In this document: positions 11,946-25,370 of the stretch, piece by piece | How positions within the stretch are numbered: the first letter of the stretch is position 1 | How the letters are laid out: each line of letters opens with the position of its first letter | Translations under genes and position numbers: made by a program | Notes under the pieces: model-generated | The model's input: only the letters and a program-made list of their open reading frames with translations | Databases searched by the model: none | What the model was told of the DNA's origin: nothing | Assembly (NCBI RefSeq): GCF_017654505.1 | Contig: NC_054537.1 | Span: 1,451,383 to 1,515,382, forward strand | Direction of reading: 5' to 3' | DNA: 64,000 nt | From: Polyodon spathula | Taxonomy: Eukaryota > Chordata > Actinopteri > Acipenseriformes > Polyodontidae

Positions 11946-12302
11946 TTACGGGTCTTCAAGCTGGCAAAGTCGTGGCCGACCTTGAACACGCTGATTAAGA
12001 TCATCGGGAACTCTGTAGGTGCCTTGGGGAACCTGACCCTGGTCCTGGCCATCATTGTCTTCATCTTTGCCGTGGTGGGAATGCAGCTGTTTGGGAAAAG
12101 CTACACTGACTGCGTCTGCAAGATCAATAAGGACTGCAAGCTGCCTCGGTGGCACATGACAGACTTCTTCCATGCCTTCCTTATCGTTTTCCGCGTGCTG
12201 TGCGGAGAGTGGATTGAAACCATGTGGGATTGTATGCAAGTCGCAGGGGAGCCCCTGTGCCTCATTGTCTTTATGCTGGTCATGGTGATTGGGAACCTAG
12301 TG
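11946..12302 (+). CDS. scn5a: Nav alpha exon: DII S4-S5, pore loop and S6
   Basis: A 357-nt, phase 0-0 exon of 119 codons. It starts [20 protein letters not shown] (rest of S4 and the S4-S5 linker), then S5 ([20 protein letters not shown]), an extracellular turret with three cysteines ([10 protein letters not shown]), and the pore helix and filter (DFFHAF... [13 protein letters not shown]). It ends in S6 ([15 protein letters not shown]). The E of CGEWIE is the domain II residue of the DEKA selectivity ring. NTLIKII and DFFHAF are Nav1.5-type, where most other Nav paralogues have NMLIKII and DFFHSF. The turret keeps a cysteine just before LPRW that mammalian Nav1.5 lacks. Acceptor CCCCCTTTTCACAG, donor GTAAGT. 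Confidence 0.97.
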
Positions 12303-13622
12303 GTAAGTGCTCTATTAAGTATATTCATTTATGTTTAAACTTTGTAGATTTTATTTATTTTTAGCTCAGGTTGAAGGAACTTCATGTATTCGGAGTGACT
12401 GTGTATTAAGAGCGAGGGGTAAGAGTGCTAGGCAGAAGCGTTTGCTTGATGCTAGATTGCAGGAAGGCTGGCATGTGAGATGATTTGGGCCATGTGATCG
12501 CACCATGGCTGTAACTTAATTTGGCTGACTCTGCTAGTGAGCGCTGTTTCAGGTGGCTGAGCGTTGAAATGAAATGAAAAGATGAACAGTGTGGCTAAAT
12601 AGAGCTTCGGCAGATTAACGAAATTCACTTTCCTAATGGGGGAAGTTGGCAAGTTTCAGAAATAAACCCTTCATTCCTTGTCTGTGCATTATGTGTGAGC
12701 TAAGAGAGCTAAATCCTTTGCAATCAAGAGCTGGGTTAAAATAATACTGCAATGGGAGCCACTCATAATTGAAACCCTCCAGTTGTTTATTTGTTTATTT
12801 ATTTATTTATTTATTATTTAGTAGTTATTTGGGGGATTATTGTGATGGGGGATGCTTCTGTACATTATATACTGCAGTATGATGAGATTGTAGTTGGGTA
12901 TTAGGAAAGCAATGCTGTAGACAGCAGCTGCTTATTTGACTTCTGTCATTACAGTCCCATTGTCCTGTACAGAGCTCTCCTTGGGGGCACACAGGGTCTC
13001 CTGGGGTGGCTGGCAGGGAGTATGACAGGGTTTATAATTGCGGATCTGCCTAGGGGGCTGGCACAGAGAGAGATATTAATGTGTATTGTCAAGGTAGTTT
13101 AAGAAAGTTTTATGTTTTAAAGTTTTAAGAAAGGCATGTGCACTAAACTGATGCAAGTGTCTGTCAAAACTTTATGTTATTGAGTAAAGGAAGCAGGTTT
13201 GTAGCACTCATTAAGTATTTTAATTAATAGCTATTAAGTTTTAAATTGCAATTTAAAAGAAAGAAGTGTAGCTAGAGTTTAAATGTTGTTAATTAACTGT
13301 AGGTACACGGCCCATCTGTGCTCTGTGGCCGTCCTGCTCAAGATGAGCGAGTGGCAGAGAATGACAGGCTGGTGCTGTAGGGGGCGTGGCCGACAGGCCG
13401 AGAGAGAACATGAAAGAGAGAAACTGCCGTTCTGCTACAAAATTATGTTAAAACTCTGTTTTTTATGTTTAATATTTCAGGGTGAATGAAATGACTTTTT
13501 CATCGATAAGTGTGTGTATATATCTTGGATGTCTGGGTGTATAAACTATAATAAAACACAGCGCAGATAGGACTAAATTAAGGTGCATCTATAACATATG
13601 TATTTATATTGGCGGGGTTAGG

Positions 13623-13687
<65 letters not shown>

Positions 13688-16600
13688 CCCCATCCCCATT
13701 GGTTCTCTATCTCTAGATTTAAAATGGACAGACTGGCAGCTGTCAGTACCTTGTTGGAGCCAGAAGATGATTAAGAGCATTTGTTAAAAAAAAAAAAAAT
13801 TTAAAAAAATTCTCTCTGAATAACAAGTAATACCAAAATTACCAGTGTATTACTCAGGCTTGGAAAAATTACCATACTTGTTACGAATGTCTGTTTGTAC
13901 TCGTTGCTCGGTGTGGCCCTTATAAGCAGGCTATTGTCTAAATGGTCCAAGTAGGTCTAGAAATGATCATTTTTATTTAGCCCTCATTATAGCTTTATTG
14001 TTTTTCATTAGTTTTACTGCTACAGTAAAGTGTTATGCTCTCAGTGTCATTATTGTTTGGGCACAACAGCCTCAGAGAAATAAAGAATAGTGGTTTCCAG
14101 GTTCAGATATGAGCCAGTCAGAGACCCTACCTGCTCTGGTTGTTCTAATAATACATGTAAACACCAAAGCCGTAAACAAGTCCTTTGCTGTTGTAGCTTC
14201 AGACTGTGGAGCTGCGCGCCAGGCTCTGATTGCAACACTACATTCCAATGGGGGTCTGTCGCTGTGGATGCCAAGCCGAGCATGAGGAACAGAGCCCAAC
14301 GCTGCTGCAGCCCCAAATCACTGGACCATAGTGTTTTAAGGAGAGTGTTGCCTTTTCAACCCCCTGAATGGAACACAGTACTGTAGAGTACTGTCAATGT
14401 TGTCCACATACATGTTGCAGTGCATAATGTATATTGATATGGTACATATAGCCTGCCTATGAATCTTCAATACCATGGCTGTAAAGAACAGTTTGTCCAA
14501 AGGTCAATTCTTTAAACCCCAGTGTATCTAGTGTTTTATTTTACTGCTGCTGCTGCTGCTGCTCCAGTGCTGTTTATAATAATCAGCACAGCAAGCTGCT
14601 GGAGCTTAAAGCATTGCAAACCTTCAGACTGATTGTCAAGAAGGAATTGAAAAGGAACCCAGATGATCTATTATAACTAGAATTTGTCCATGGCATCAGC
14701 AATTGTATGCAAGCTAGAGTACCATCTGTAGGAAGATAATACAAAAAGCCACCCTGTAATTGTTGGCATGAGACAGTGCCCTTGCTTACCTCAGTGTCCT
14801 AAATAGTCATCAGGTTAAATCCATAAATGCATAAATGGGTTTAGGGTTACCACACACGTAAACCATACAGAAAGAAACCCTGAAGCTTGAGTGAAAGGAG
14901 AACCAGCTGACACATGCAAGGACAGGCACTGATAGCAGACCATAAGAACCTATTCAAGAGGGATAACGTGCATAAGCATACAGAGGATACATAATACTGT
15001 ACAAACTGCTGTAGGACAGCACAGGAGGCCTGCAAGCCTTTATTCAGGTACAGTATGAGACGCGTGGCTCGTAGGACCAGGTATGCTTTCTGTTTGTACA
15101 CCTGTGTGGATAATTAGAATTATTCAAACCAGGTTATTGCTACTGGAGAGGTGAGCATTTCTTATTCACAAAGGCTGCCTCACTTCATAAAGAAGCAGAG
15201 TTTTGCATCACTCACTTCCTGTATGTAGGATTTAAAATATCTCCTTTGCCAAATGGGTCTTGTTAGGCATAGTTTGGGAAGAGGGACATTCCCAGCGCTA
15301 GCAGTTTAAAAATATAGCACGTGTTTTTTTTGTAAAGTGATGTTCATCACATGACTGAAATGAATCAAAGCAATGGTTCTGCCAGGGAACTCACTTTAAT
15401 CTCAGATCACAGGATTTACAATCCCAGTGCAAGTGAGCAACATGTTAGTTTAATATAGCCCGGGGCTATTGTTATCATGTGTTCTGGAACTGGTGAGTGC
15501 CACTCATTTGATGTAGTAATTAATACTGTAGTTCTTGGGAAGGTTTGTTATTTTGGCTGAATCTCCTTTTATTAAGGGTTATTCAGATTCTTAAGGGTTA
15601 TTTTAAACATCCTTTGATCTTCATTTACCTGCAGTGTATCCACCTTGTGAAAGGCTGTCCCTTTGTGAACTCTTTCCATTGTGCTTCAGCGGTTTCTTGG
15701 CTCTTGTCCTCCACTGGAATTTGTCACTGCTAGCTTTAAGTGGTTCTCTTTTATTAGCTCTTCCACTGTGGTTAATTCAGAGTCACTCAGCCTTGCTCTC
15801 TCATTGGCTGATGTCGTATCAGGGTCTGTTTTTGTGCAAGGTGCTATTTTCCAGCGTGAGTGTTGGTCGTTACCTTCTTGTCAATGTCAAGTGGTTTCTG
15901 GGTGTTTCCTTGGTTTCTGTTATTAATCCTTATTTTTGTCTGCAAGATATCCAGCTAAATGGAAACTGTATATAAAATATTTGTTTCTAATAGGCATGGC
16001 GTTCCCCATTTTTTTTAGCATTTGATGTACATGTTACCAAGATATTTACACATAGGTTAGGATCTTCTGAGATACAGACAGAACATCAATGTGAAGGGCA
16101 GGTTCCATAAAGGTCAAGTCATGGATACTAGGCCGACAAAGCAAAAGCCACTTTGATATGTGGCATGCTGAATGTTGTCCTGTGTGTGGGTTTCCTGGGA
16201 AGGTACAGTAGAGACCTCCATTGTAGCGAGCTGTGGAACTGCATGGCATTTTATAATGTTTTGCCAGTGCTCTGTTTGTGGGGCTGTGTTAAAACTGCAG
16301 TATAGCTGACTGTCTGCAAACAGCCCAAAAATAAATGAATAGTGATATAACTGGAATGGAAATTGTTCCCACAAAGTAGCAAGTGCCTTTCGAAATAGGT
16401 CAAGTGCTTTTCTCTTGCATGCTGGAATCTCCAAGTCGACTGCTGCCGTGCGCTTGTTCTGTTCTATTGCTGCAAACTGTCTTAGTGTGCAGATCTAAGC
16501 AATGCTATTGAGGGTGTGTGGGTTTTTATGGAATGCTTATTTGGGGGAGTGGTGGAGTACTGCAGTTCAAAATGTCATAACTTTAAATCAAGGGTTGGCA

Positions 16601-17073
16601 ACCTTAGCCCCTTCAGTCCAGTTCTTTGTTCCAAACGTATCAGTAGTTATCAAATTGAAACAATAAACCGAGTCTGTTCCGAAAGTGCTTAATCATTTCA
16701 CTGCACATGTTTAACTGCAGTGAGATGGCTCTTTAGACTGCCCTCTCTAGCTTTAAACAGCAATATTGTGTCACTACAAAGAAACTGCAGCGCTGGAGAT
16801 TATGGGAAACACTTACCATGCTAACCATTATTTCCTGGTAGCTACCGATAGAATAAGTGTGTATGGCCTGTGCAATCACACTTTCTAGTGAAACTTTGAG
16901 GTAAACTTTACCTTGCAATAGATTGCATTGCTATGCTTGTGTAACAGAGTTCAAATTGATTTTATATTCTTCCTGAAATGGTATGATCACAAACTCAGCA
17001 TTTATAGGGTTACAGTTCTCAATGGCATCCATTTTGTATATTGCGCTCTGTCCTGGTTGAACCTGTGACCATA

Positions 17074-18095
17074 TAATGGGTTCTGTCTGCAGTGAGCTGT
17101 GTCATTGCTTGAGGACTGGATCCCCTGAAACATGTAATGGGTTCTGTCTGCAGTGAGCTGTGTCATTGCTTGAGGACTGGATCCCTGAAACATGTAATGG
17201 GTTCTGTCTGCAGTGAGCTGTGTCATTGCTTGAGGACTGGATCCCTGAAACATGTAATGGGTTCTGTCTGCAGTGAGCTGTGTCATTGCTTGAGGACTGG
17301 ATCCCTGAAACATGTAATGGGTTCTGTCTGCAGTGAGCTGTGTCATTGCTTGAGGACTGGATCCCTGAAACATGTAATGGGTTCTGTCTGCAGTGAGCTG
17401 TGTCATTGCTTGAGAACTGGATCCCTGAAACATGTAATGGGTTCTGTCTGCAGTGAGCTGTGTCATTGCTTGAGGACTGGATCCCTGAAACATGTAATGG
17501 GTTCTGTCTGCAGTGAGCTGTGTCATTGCTTGAGGACTGGATCCCTGAAACATGTAATGGGTTCTGTCTGCAGTGAGCTGTGTCATTGCTTGAGGACTGG
17601 ATCCCTGAAACATGTAATGGGTTCTGTCTGCAGTGAGCTGTGTCATTGCTTGAGGACTGGATCCCTGAAACATGTAATGGGTTCTGTCTGCAGTGAGCTG
17701 TGTCATTGCTTGAGGACTGGATCCCTGAAACATGTAATGGGTTCTGTCTGCAGTGAGCTGTGTCATTGCTTGAGGACTGGATCCCTGAAACATGTAATGG
17801 GTTCTGTCTGCAGTGAGCTGTGTCATTGCTTGAGGACTGGATCCCTGGAACATGTAATGGGTTCTGTCTGCAGTGAGCTGTGTCATTGCTTGAGGACTGG
17901 ATCCCTGAAACATGTAATGGGTTCTGTATGGAGTGAGCTGTGTCATTGCTTGAGAACTGGATCCCTGAAACATGTAATGGGTACTGTCTGCAGTGAGCTG
18001 TGTCATTGCTTGATGACTGGATCCCTGAAACATGTAATGGGTACTGTCTGCAGTGAGCTGTGTTGCTGTTTGAGGACTGGATCCCCTGAGACATG
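17074..18095. repeat. 60-bp minisatellite, about 17 units
   Basis: A very uniform array: most units are identical and include GGATCCCTGAAACATG and GGGTTCTGTCTGCAGTGAGC. Divergence is concentrated in the outermost units, as expected from unequal exchange. The 60-bp length keeps three frames open for over 320 codons. There is no codon bias, promoter or protein resemblance to support a gene. Confidence 0.97.
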
Positions 18096-18863
18096 TTTTC
18101 TGTTTATTCTTTCAGAATAAATCTCCCTTCTCTAAAATACCTGTGTGGTTACTTCCAGCCCTGCCCTACTGCCTCAGTTCGGCAGGGCTCCATTATCTCC
18201 AGTTAAAGCAAGAGAAACTTGCAAACACACCAGTAACCACATAGAAATCCTGCATCATGAAATGACTCTTCACATGCACTGCAAAGGGAATTGTGTGCAG
18301 CATCTGTTGTAACAAATTCCAATAATAATGATGTTACCTTCTGTAGTACAAGGAAGAATCAAAAAACCAAAGCGAAGATTACAATTTCCTGCAGATCCCT
18401 TTCTCACTGATATGAACAGCTCTGAGGTGACAGTGTTTAAACAGCAGAAGCTGCACTAATACCCGAACCAGGCAGTGTTACCGACTCACATTATGAAAAC
18501 TGGGCCGAAGCCTGATTGCAAAATTGAGCAAAACAGGCACTTTATCAAATCAGGCATAATGTAATGGGCACTATTGTAAAATATTCATATCCATCACCTT
18601 CAAATAAATTATCAGTACAAAATCAAATTCTCTTTTATCATAAAGTGTGCATTTTTCAAATAGGAAAATCTGAGACCAATGAAATTCTAACAGTAGAACT
18701 TTCCTGTTTATTTTATTCACTTTGCACCCACAGGGATAGCGCAGGTACCTGTCAATAGAAAACACGAATACAAAGAGAGAACTAAATAGACCATACGCAA
18801 TAATAAACAATACAACAATAAAATAATTCCAAACAATTACTATACATCCAGAAAAATACATAG

Positions 18864-18866
<3 letters not shown>

Positions 18867-18896
<30 letters not shown>

Positions 18897-18959
18897 CACT
18901 GAAACACACTGACACCCACACAGACACACACATACATACACACATACGCACACTCACCA

Positions 18960-19013
<54 letters not shown>

Positions 19014-19030
19014 GATAGATAGATAGATAG
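18867..19030. repeat. CA-rich microsatellite cluster ending in TATA/TAGA
   Basis: Two CA runs flank a diverged CACACA/CATACA stretch and end in ATATAT and (TAGA)n. The cysteine/valine-rich minus-strand frames over it are repeat products. Confidence 0.95.
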
Positions 19031-19984
19031 ATCTAGAACATGGTTTTATTTTATTCGAAATCTTTGTTCTTCCCTTGTACTATGGTTCCTATCCCTGGCA
19101 CATTGTGCACCTGTTGTTTCCAGTAAGACAGGATAGGATATGGTAACAAAGGTCAGCTGCTTGTGTCTAGTCCAATAGATAATATTCTATTAATAACACT
19201 CTGTGAAGTGTGCTGACTCTACATGTGTAGCATCATTGAAAACACGGACATCTTTGAAGAATGCTTGTAAAGCAAATAACCGCTTGGTACGCAGCAGCAG
19301 TATGTGGGGTAACAATCGACTGATTTTATTTGAATTCTAAACAAACAGAACCGGGCTGTACTGAATCCAAAATGGTTCAAAAGGCAACAAAAAAGGGTTT
19401 TGGCAAATCAAAGAAGACAAAAAAGAAAACTCCCTGGTTTGTAAAGGAATCAGTCTGATCCACATAGATGTTGCTTTAATACCCAAGTAATGAGTTCAGA
19501 TCAAGACTTCTTTTAAGAATCAAAGGGAATTGTTTGTTATTTTTAGTTCTTTATTTAGAATTTCTGACACATGGATTAGAAGCAGCTTTATTGTGCAAAC
19601 AGGCTATGAGCAAGCAAGTGAATCGAGGCGACTGGCCCTTTATATCACATTTTACCAGAGCAGAGTAATTAGCGTCATGGTGTCATTCACCCTGCTGATA
19701 ACACTGATGCCAGGATTATAGATCATGGTTATCTCAGTGTCTGTCTCAGCTAAATGCTGTGGGTGAACACAGTTAGTGAAGCCAGAAGAGTGAACACAGG
19801 AACAAGCCTCTAACCTTTCTGAAATACAGCTCTCGATTCACAAACACATGAGTTCATTATTGATTTTCTAGGCTGCTGTTAATTCATGAAGCATACATTT
19901 ATATAAAACAAATATAATAACTCATGTTAAAACTTGAATTCATATGGCAGTCGTGTAATGTATTTGCTGGTGTAGTTGTTTTTA

Positions 19985-20098
19985 TATTACACATTTGGCA
20001 CATTAAGTACATTGTAACTATGTATAATGACATTGTTACTAAGTAACTACTATGTAAATACACAGTCATTAGAGACACTTCATGTAAAGTGTTACCAA
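19985..20098. mobile_element. Telomere-core MITE, arm only
   Basis: A single right-hand arm that ends TTCATGTAAAGTGTTACC, with ACATTAAGTACATTGTAAC and TAACTACTATGTAAATACAC as in the full copies at 2794 and 30561. There is no telomere-like DNA or second arm next to it. Confidence 0.7.
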
Positions 20099-20939
20099 AA
20101 GTGTTGATTTACCTGGAGGTCTGTGCGAACTGGATTCTTTGTGGCCCAGACATTGCGAACAACAGCTGCATTTGGTAAATTACCATGTCTGGCAGGCTGT
20201 CCTTGGAAGAAGGGAAATGATTTCCCTTCAATGAATATTCTTTTTGAATTACTCAAGAAAGAATCATTTTCACAGGGAAGCTGTGAGCAGTCAGCAGCTG
20301 TTTGTTCTCCTGCAGTGTTGTGAATAGGGGAGTAACCACCACAAGGAAAGGAGCTTTTTAGGTACATGTTGTACATGCTTTTACATAAACAGGTGTTGCA
20401 TATATATTTCAAGCTCAGGATAACTTTGAATTTAGCAAAGAGTGTGTCGCATCAGACAGTAGGCTGTGCTATGGGAGGTTCCTGGCTGCCAGGCTATGGT
20501 GTTTATGCAAATATTTTGCTGTATTCCTTTTCATTATGAACTGTGAATTAATAAATATGAAATACATGGGCATCCAGATCCTCCCAGTAAATTTTTGCTT
20601 AGAAAATGCAGGTTAAACAATCCCCCTGACCTCCCAATAGACAACATGATTCCAGACCACACCTTTTAGCAATTTTAAGGTATGAAAGAATAGAAAGCAA
20701 TATAAGGTGTGTAAAAGTCTACAGTTCAAACTGTACACAAAAATAGCAAGCCTATAGTCCTGTTTTTTGGTTTTGGTAACACTTGACACTAAGGGCCTCA
20801 TTTACTAAGCGGTGGTAATTTGTGTAGAATTGCAGGAGGATAATTGAGATGACTGCACATAGTAGTTCCCAGTGTCATGCCCTGTTTACTCATTAATTAG
20901 AAGCAACAATACCAGTCAGACAAATTCTTATTGGCACGC

Positions 20940-21260
20940 AGGAAGTATAGTTCAGTAAGTTCTGGTCACCTCTCTGGAAGAGCGACCAGAATTATTCCCA
21001 GGCTGAATTGCAGAAGAAGAATTGAATGGCAGTGAACAAAGAAGACTATGCATTCATTATTGACAGTTGGACCAGGGACTTTTTCTGTAGGAGACACTTT
21101 TTTACACAGAGAATTGTGAGTCTGGAATCAACTCCCCAGTAATGTTGTTGAAGAAGAAGCTTTGATGAAGATTCTGGGATCAATAAGCTACTAACAACCA
21201 AACGAGCAAGATGGGCCGAATGGCCCTTCGTTTGTAAAATGTTCTTATGTTCTAACTGAA
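20940..21260 (+). mobile_element. LINE 3'-end fragment
   Basis: Reads from TTCTGGTCACCTCTCTGGAA (an FWSP coding remnant) to GATGGGCCGAATGGCCC and TTCTTATGTTCT, the usual 3' end of a fish CR1/L2-like element. The same FWSP region is intact in the LINE fragment at 38857-39665. Confidence 0.65.
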
Positions 21261-21348
21261 AAAGACGATCAATAGACTACAATGCTTTGGATTCCAGACC
21301 ACACCTTTTAGAATTTTAAGGTATGAAAGAATAGAAGCAATTAAGGTT

Positions 21349-22050
21349 GAGAATCCAGCCCTTAGCTTTGAGAATCTAGCCCTTAGCTTTGAGAATCAGG
21401 AGGATAGCCCATAGCTTTGAGAATCTCAGCCCTTAGCTTTGAGAATCTAGCCCAGGCTGAGGAAGAAGGGCAGTAGATGATTTTTGAGAATCCAGCCCTT
21501 AGCTTTGAGAATCTAGCCCTTAGCTTTGAGAATCTAGCCCTTAGCTTTGAGAATCCAGCCCTTAGCTTTGAGAATCTAGCCCTTAGCTTTGAGAATCCAG
21601 CCCTTAGCTTTGAGAATCCAGCCCTTAGCTTTGAGAATCCCCTTAGCTTTGAGAATCCAGCCCTTAGCTTTGAGAATCCAGCCCTTAGCTTTGAGAATCT
21701 AGCCCTTAGCTTTGAGAATCCAGCCCTTAGCTTTGAGAATCCAGCCCTTAGCTTTGAGAATCTAGCCCTTAGCTTTGAGAATCCAGCCCTTAGCTTTGAG
21801 AATCCAGCCCTTAGCTTTGAGAATCCAGCCCTTAGCTTTGAGAATCCAGCCCTTAGCTTTGAGAATCCAGCCCTTAGCTTTGAGAATCCAGCCCTTAGCT
21901 TTGAGAATCCAGCCCTTAGCTTTGAGAATCCAGCCCTTAGCTTTGAGAATCCAGCCCTTAGCTTTGAGAATCCAGCCCTTAGCTTTGAGAATCTAGCCCT
22001 TAGCTTTGAGAATCTAGCCCTTAGCTTTGAGAATCTAGCCCTTAGCTTTG
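21349..22050. repeat. 21-bp minisatellite
   Basis: Around 30 units of GAGAATCCAGCCCTTAGCTTT, with a T variant (ATCTAGCC), interrupted near 21395-21480 by diverged sequence. Period 21 keeps frames open on both strands for 200 or more codons. It starts directly after a 57-bp segment (21290-21347) that repeats 20649-20708. Confidence 0.97.
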
Positions 22051-23779
22051 GCAATGTTCTTTTGGAATCTTCTGAAAGTCTGCGAGAGTTCTGAATTTCA
22101 AGGGTTCCACTCTGCTTGAGCACCATGAAAGAGTCAGATCCAGAGAGAACTCTTCAGTGACTGCACTGCTTACAGTACACACACACGTATTGCTTATACC
22201 CTGAAAGAGAAACAAGGCTCCAAATCTTGGTCATGATAATATAAATGTTGTTTTCTATCCAAACTGAGACTAAATATTCTATTGCTTTTAGGTTATATTT
22301 AGGTTGTATGTAATTGTCACCATTTCATTCTCCTGTCAGTATGGCTTTTTTTTTTCTTTTTTCGCATTGAAGAGTTAGCTTTGAAAAATGCGCCACCTGG
22401 CGGTTCTTCGGGGGATTTATTTTTACTAATGTAGTTGATGCCTGATTTTAAAAAGACAGTCTGGCCTTTGCAATGCTTCCCTATGCTTTACTGTGCTTTG
22501 ACTGAGCTTTATTACACTTTGCTATGCTTTTACTATGGTAGACTTTTGCAAGAAGTCTTGCCAACGTGTTATTTGGCAGGACTCGGCTCTGTTGAAGAAG
22601 CTAGTGTTTGCATCCCCCAGGGGCACTGTGTGTTCTTTCAGAACAACTCAGTTTGGAATTAGCTTGTCACATTCAGTGGTGTTCGTTCAAGAGCAGAGTA
22701 CTGTCAGGGCGAGAGACCTTCTGTTTCACCTCAGCGTCTCCTCAGCCTTTATCAAGCTTTGTTCTACACAGATCATCTGGGGCTACAACATTACCAAGTT
22801 CAATATCCATTACCTCTGAAGCACTCTGTACTGGCTTACAGTCACAACAACAATTACACTTACATTGATTTGAGCATTTCTCAACCACTGCGCTTGATCC
22901 TAAAGGTTTCCGAAAAGTAATTACTGCTGAACACGCATGCCCAGTGTGCACTGCTTCCTTTACTGAGAATTGCTGTAACAGAGAAAATACACTGTATTCT
23001 TGAGTAGCAAGTTAGCAGCATTGTTTGGTATATTTTTTTTTGTGGAATAATTGAAATCAGAATACACTTTGCAATCATATAGGCAGGGTTGCAGATTGTT
23101 TAAAATCATCTGGAACACAGATGCCAAGTCTTCAGGAAATTCCAAACCTTCTGGAACCAAGTTATAGGCTAGGTTTAATAGATCTATTTCACTTGGAATC
23201 TGATAAGAGAATTGTGCTTTAGAAATGAACTATTCTGCATCCCTGCATATAGGGATCAATAATAATACCCTCATCGTTTATCAGTGTCACCAGATCACTG
23301 ATATGGAATGACATTATTACATGATTGTATGTGAATTGAGTTATTAAAAATGACTCTGGAATTGGGGAACATTCTCTACAGGGGATTGATGGCTCATTAG
23401 TAGTGACATTTACCATAAGATGAAATGTAGCCTAAAGAACAAGCCTGGATGTTCTCTGTGTGTCAACATCACTCCAGCATTGTGTTTGTGTCAGATTCAT
23501 TGTGACTCTTAACGGCAGAGCGTGCGCTACGGGGGGCACCAGGCTGTTTTGGGGGGGCACAGGAGAGAGGGGACTAACTGGGGGTATTATTGGTACTACT
23601 ATTGCAGTTTTATTTTTGTGTTTTTGTGACTTTTTGTACTTTGGGCTCTAAAAACACTTTCTTTACCCTATTTTTTTGTAAAGATGATTTTTTTTTTTTG
23701 TTTATCTTAAAATTGTCTTTTAAGAAATATGTTGACTTCTATGGTAGTTCTGTAACTGTAGGTTAAACAGGGAAATGAC

Positions 23780-25282
23780 TTGTGGCTTGGGGCAGTATTG
23801 CAGACTGGCTGATGAATTGTGGCTTGGGGCATTATTGCAGACTGCCTGGTGAATTGTGAACAGGGGCATTATTGCAGACTGGCTGATGAATTGTGGCTTG
23901 GGGCATTATTGCAGACTGGCTGATGAATTGTGGCTTGGGGCATTATTGCAGACTGGCTTGGTGGCTTGGGGCATTATTGCAGACTGGCTGATGAATTGTG
24001 GCTTGGGGCATTATTGCAGACTGGCTGATGAATTGTGGCTTGGGGCATTATTGCAGACTGGCTGATGAATTGTGGCTTGGGGCATTATTGCAGACTGGCT
24101 GATGAATTGTGGCTTGGGGCATTATTGCAGACTGGCTGATGAATTGTGGCATTATTGCAGACTGGCTGGTGAGTTGTGGCTTGGGGCATTATTGCAGACT
24201 GGCTGGTGAGTTGTGGCTTGGGGCATTATTGCAGACTGGCTGGGGCATGAGACTGGCTGTGAATTGTGGCTTGGGGCATTATTGCAGACTGGCTGGTGAG
24301 TTGTGGCTTGGGGCATTATTGCAGACTGGCTGATGAATTGTGGCTTGGGGCATTATTGCAGACTGGCTGGTGAATTGTGGCTTGGGGCATTATTGCAGAC
24401 TGGCTGGTGAGTTGTGGCTTGGGGCATTATTGCAGACTGGCTGGTGAATTGTGGCTTGGGGCATTATTGCAGACTGGCTGGTGAATTGTGGCTTGGGGCA
24501 TTATTGCAGACTGGCTGGTGAATTGTGGCTTGGGGCATTATTGCAGACTGGCTGATGAATTGTGGCTTGGGGCATTATTGCAGACTGGCTGATGAATTGT
24601 GGCTTGGGGCATTATTGCAGACTGGCTGATGAATTGTGGCTTGGGGCATTATTGCAGACTGGCTGGTGATTATTGTGGCTTGGGGCATTATTGCAGACTG
24701 GCTGATGAATTGTGGCTTGGGGCATTATTGCAGACTGGCTGATGAATTGTGGCTTGGGGCATTATTGCAGACTGGCTGATGAATTGTGGCTTGGGGCATT
24801 ATTGCAGACTGGCTGATGAATTGTCTTGGGGCATTATTGCAGACTGGCTGATGAGTTGTGGCTTGGGGCATTATTGCAGACTGGCTGGTGAGTTGTGGCT
24901 TGGGGCATTATTGCAGACTGGCTGGTGAGTTGTGGCTTTATTGCAGGGCTGATTTGTGGCTTGGGGCATTATTGCAGACTGGCTGATGAATTGTGGCTTG
25001 GGGCATTATTGCAGACTGGCTGATGAATTGTGGCTTGGGGCATTATTGCAGACTGGCTGATGAATTGTGGCTTGGGGCATTATTGCAGACTGGCTGATGA
25101 ATTGTGGCTTGGGGCATTATTGCAGACTGGCTGATGAATTGTGGCTTGGGGCATTATTGCAGACTGCCTGGTGAATTGTGGCTTGGGGCATTATTGCAGA
25201 CTGGCTGATGAATTGTGGCTTGGGGCAGTATTGCAGACTGGCTGATGAATTGTGGCTTGGGGCAGTATTGCAGACTGCCTGT
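23780..25282. repeat. 37-bp minisatellite, main block
   Basis: About 40 units of about 37 bp built on GCTTGGGGCATTATTGCAGA and CTGGCTGATGAATTGTG, with GGTGAGTT variants grouped in runs. Several units are truncated. A second, more degenerate block of the same unit lies at 26277-26563. Confidence 0.97.
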
Positions 25283-25370
25283 CCTTTTCTCAATCCTCTG
25301 GGCTACAGATTTCCACTCTACACCTCAACTCAAGTCAATGTCTGTGTACTGTATGACTTCCACCATATGT

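Noticed and set aside
17002..18120. Open frames of 327-343 codons on both strands
   Set aside because: They are products of the 60-bp array, whose length is divisible by 3. The same peptide repeats without variation of the coding type, and no start context or splice signal supports them.
21383..22126. 200-247-codon frames resembling a repeat protein
   Set aside because: Pure 21-bp repeat translation, open on both strands; the silent-to-replacement pattern is uninformative and there is no independent coding signal.
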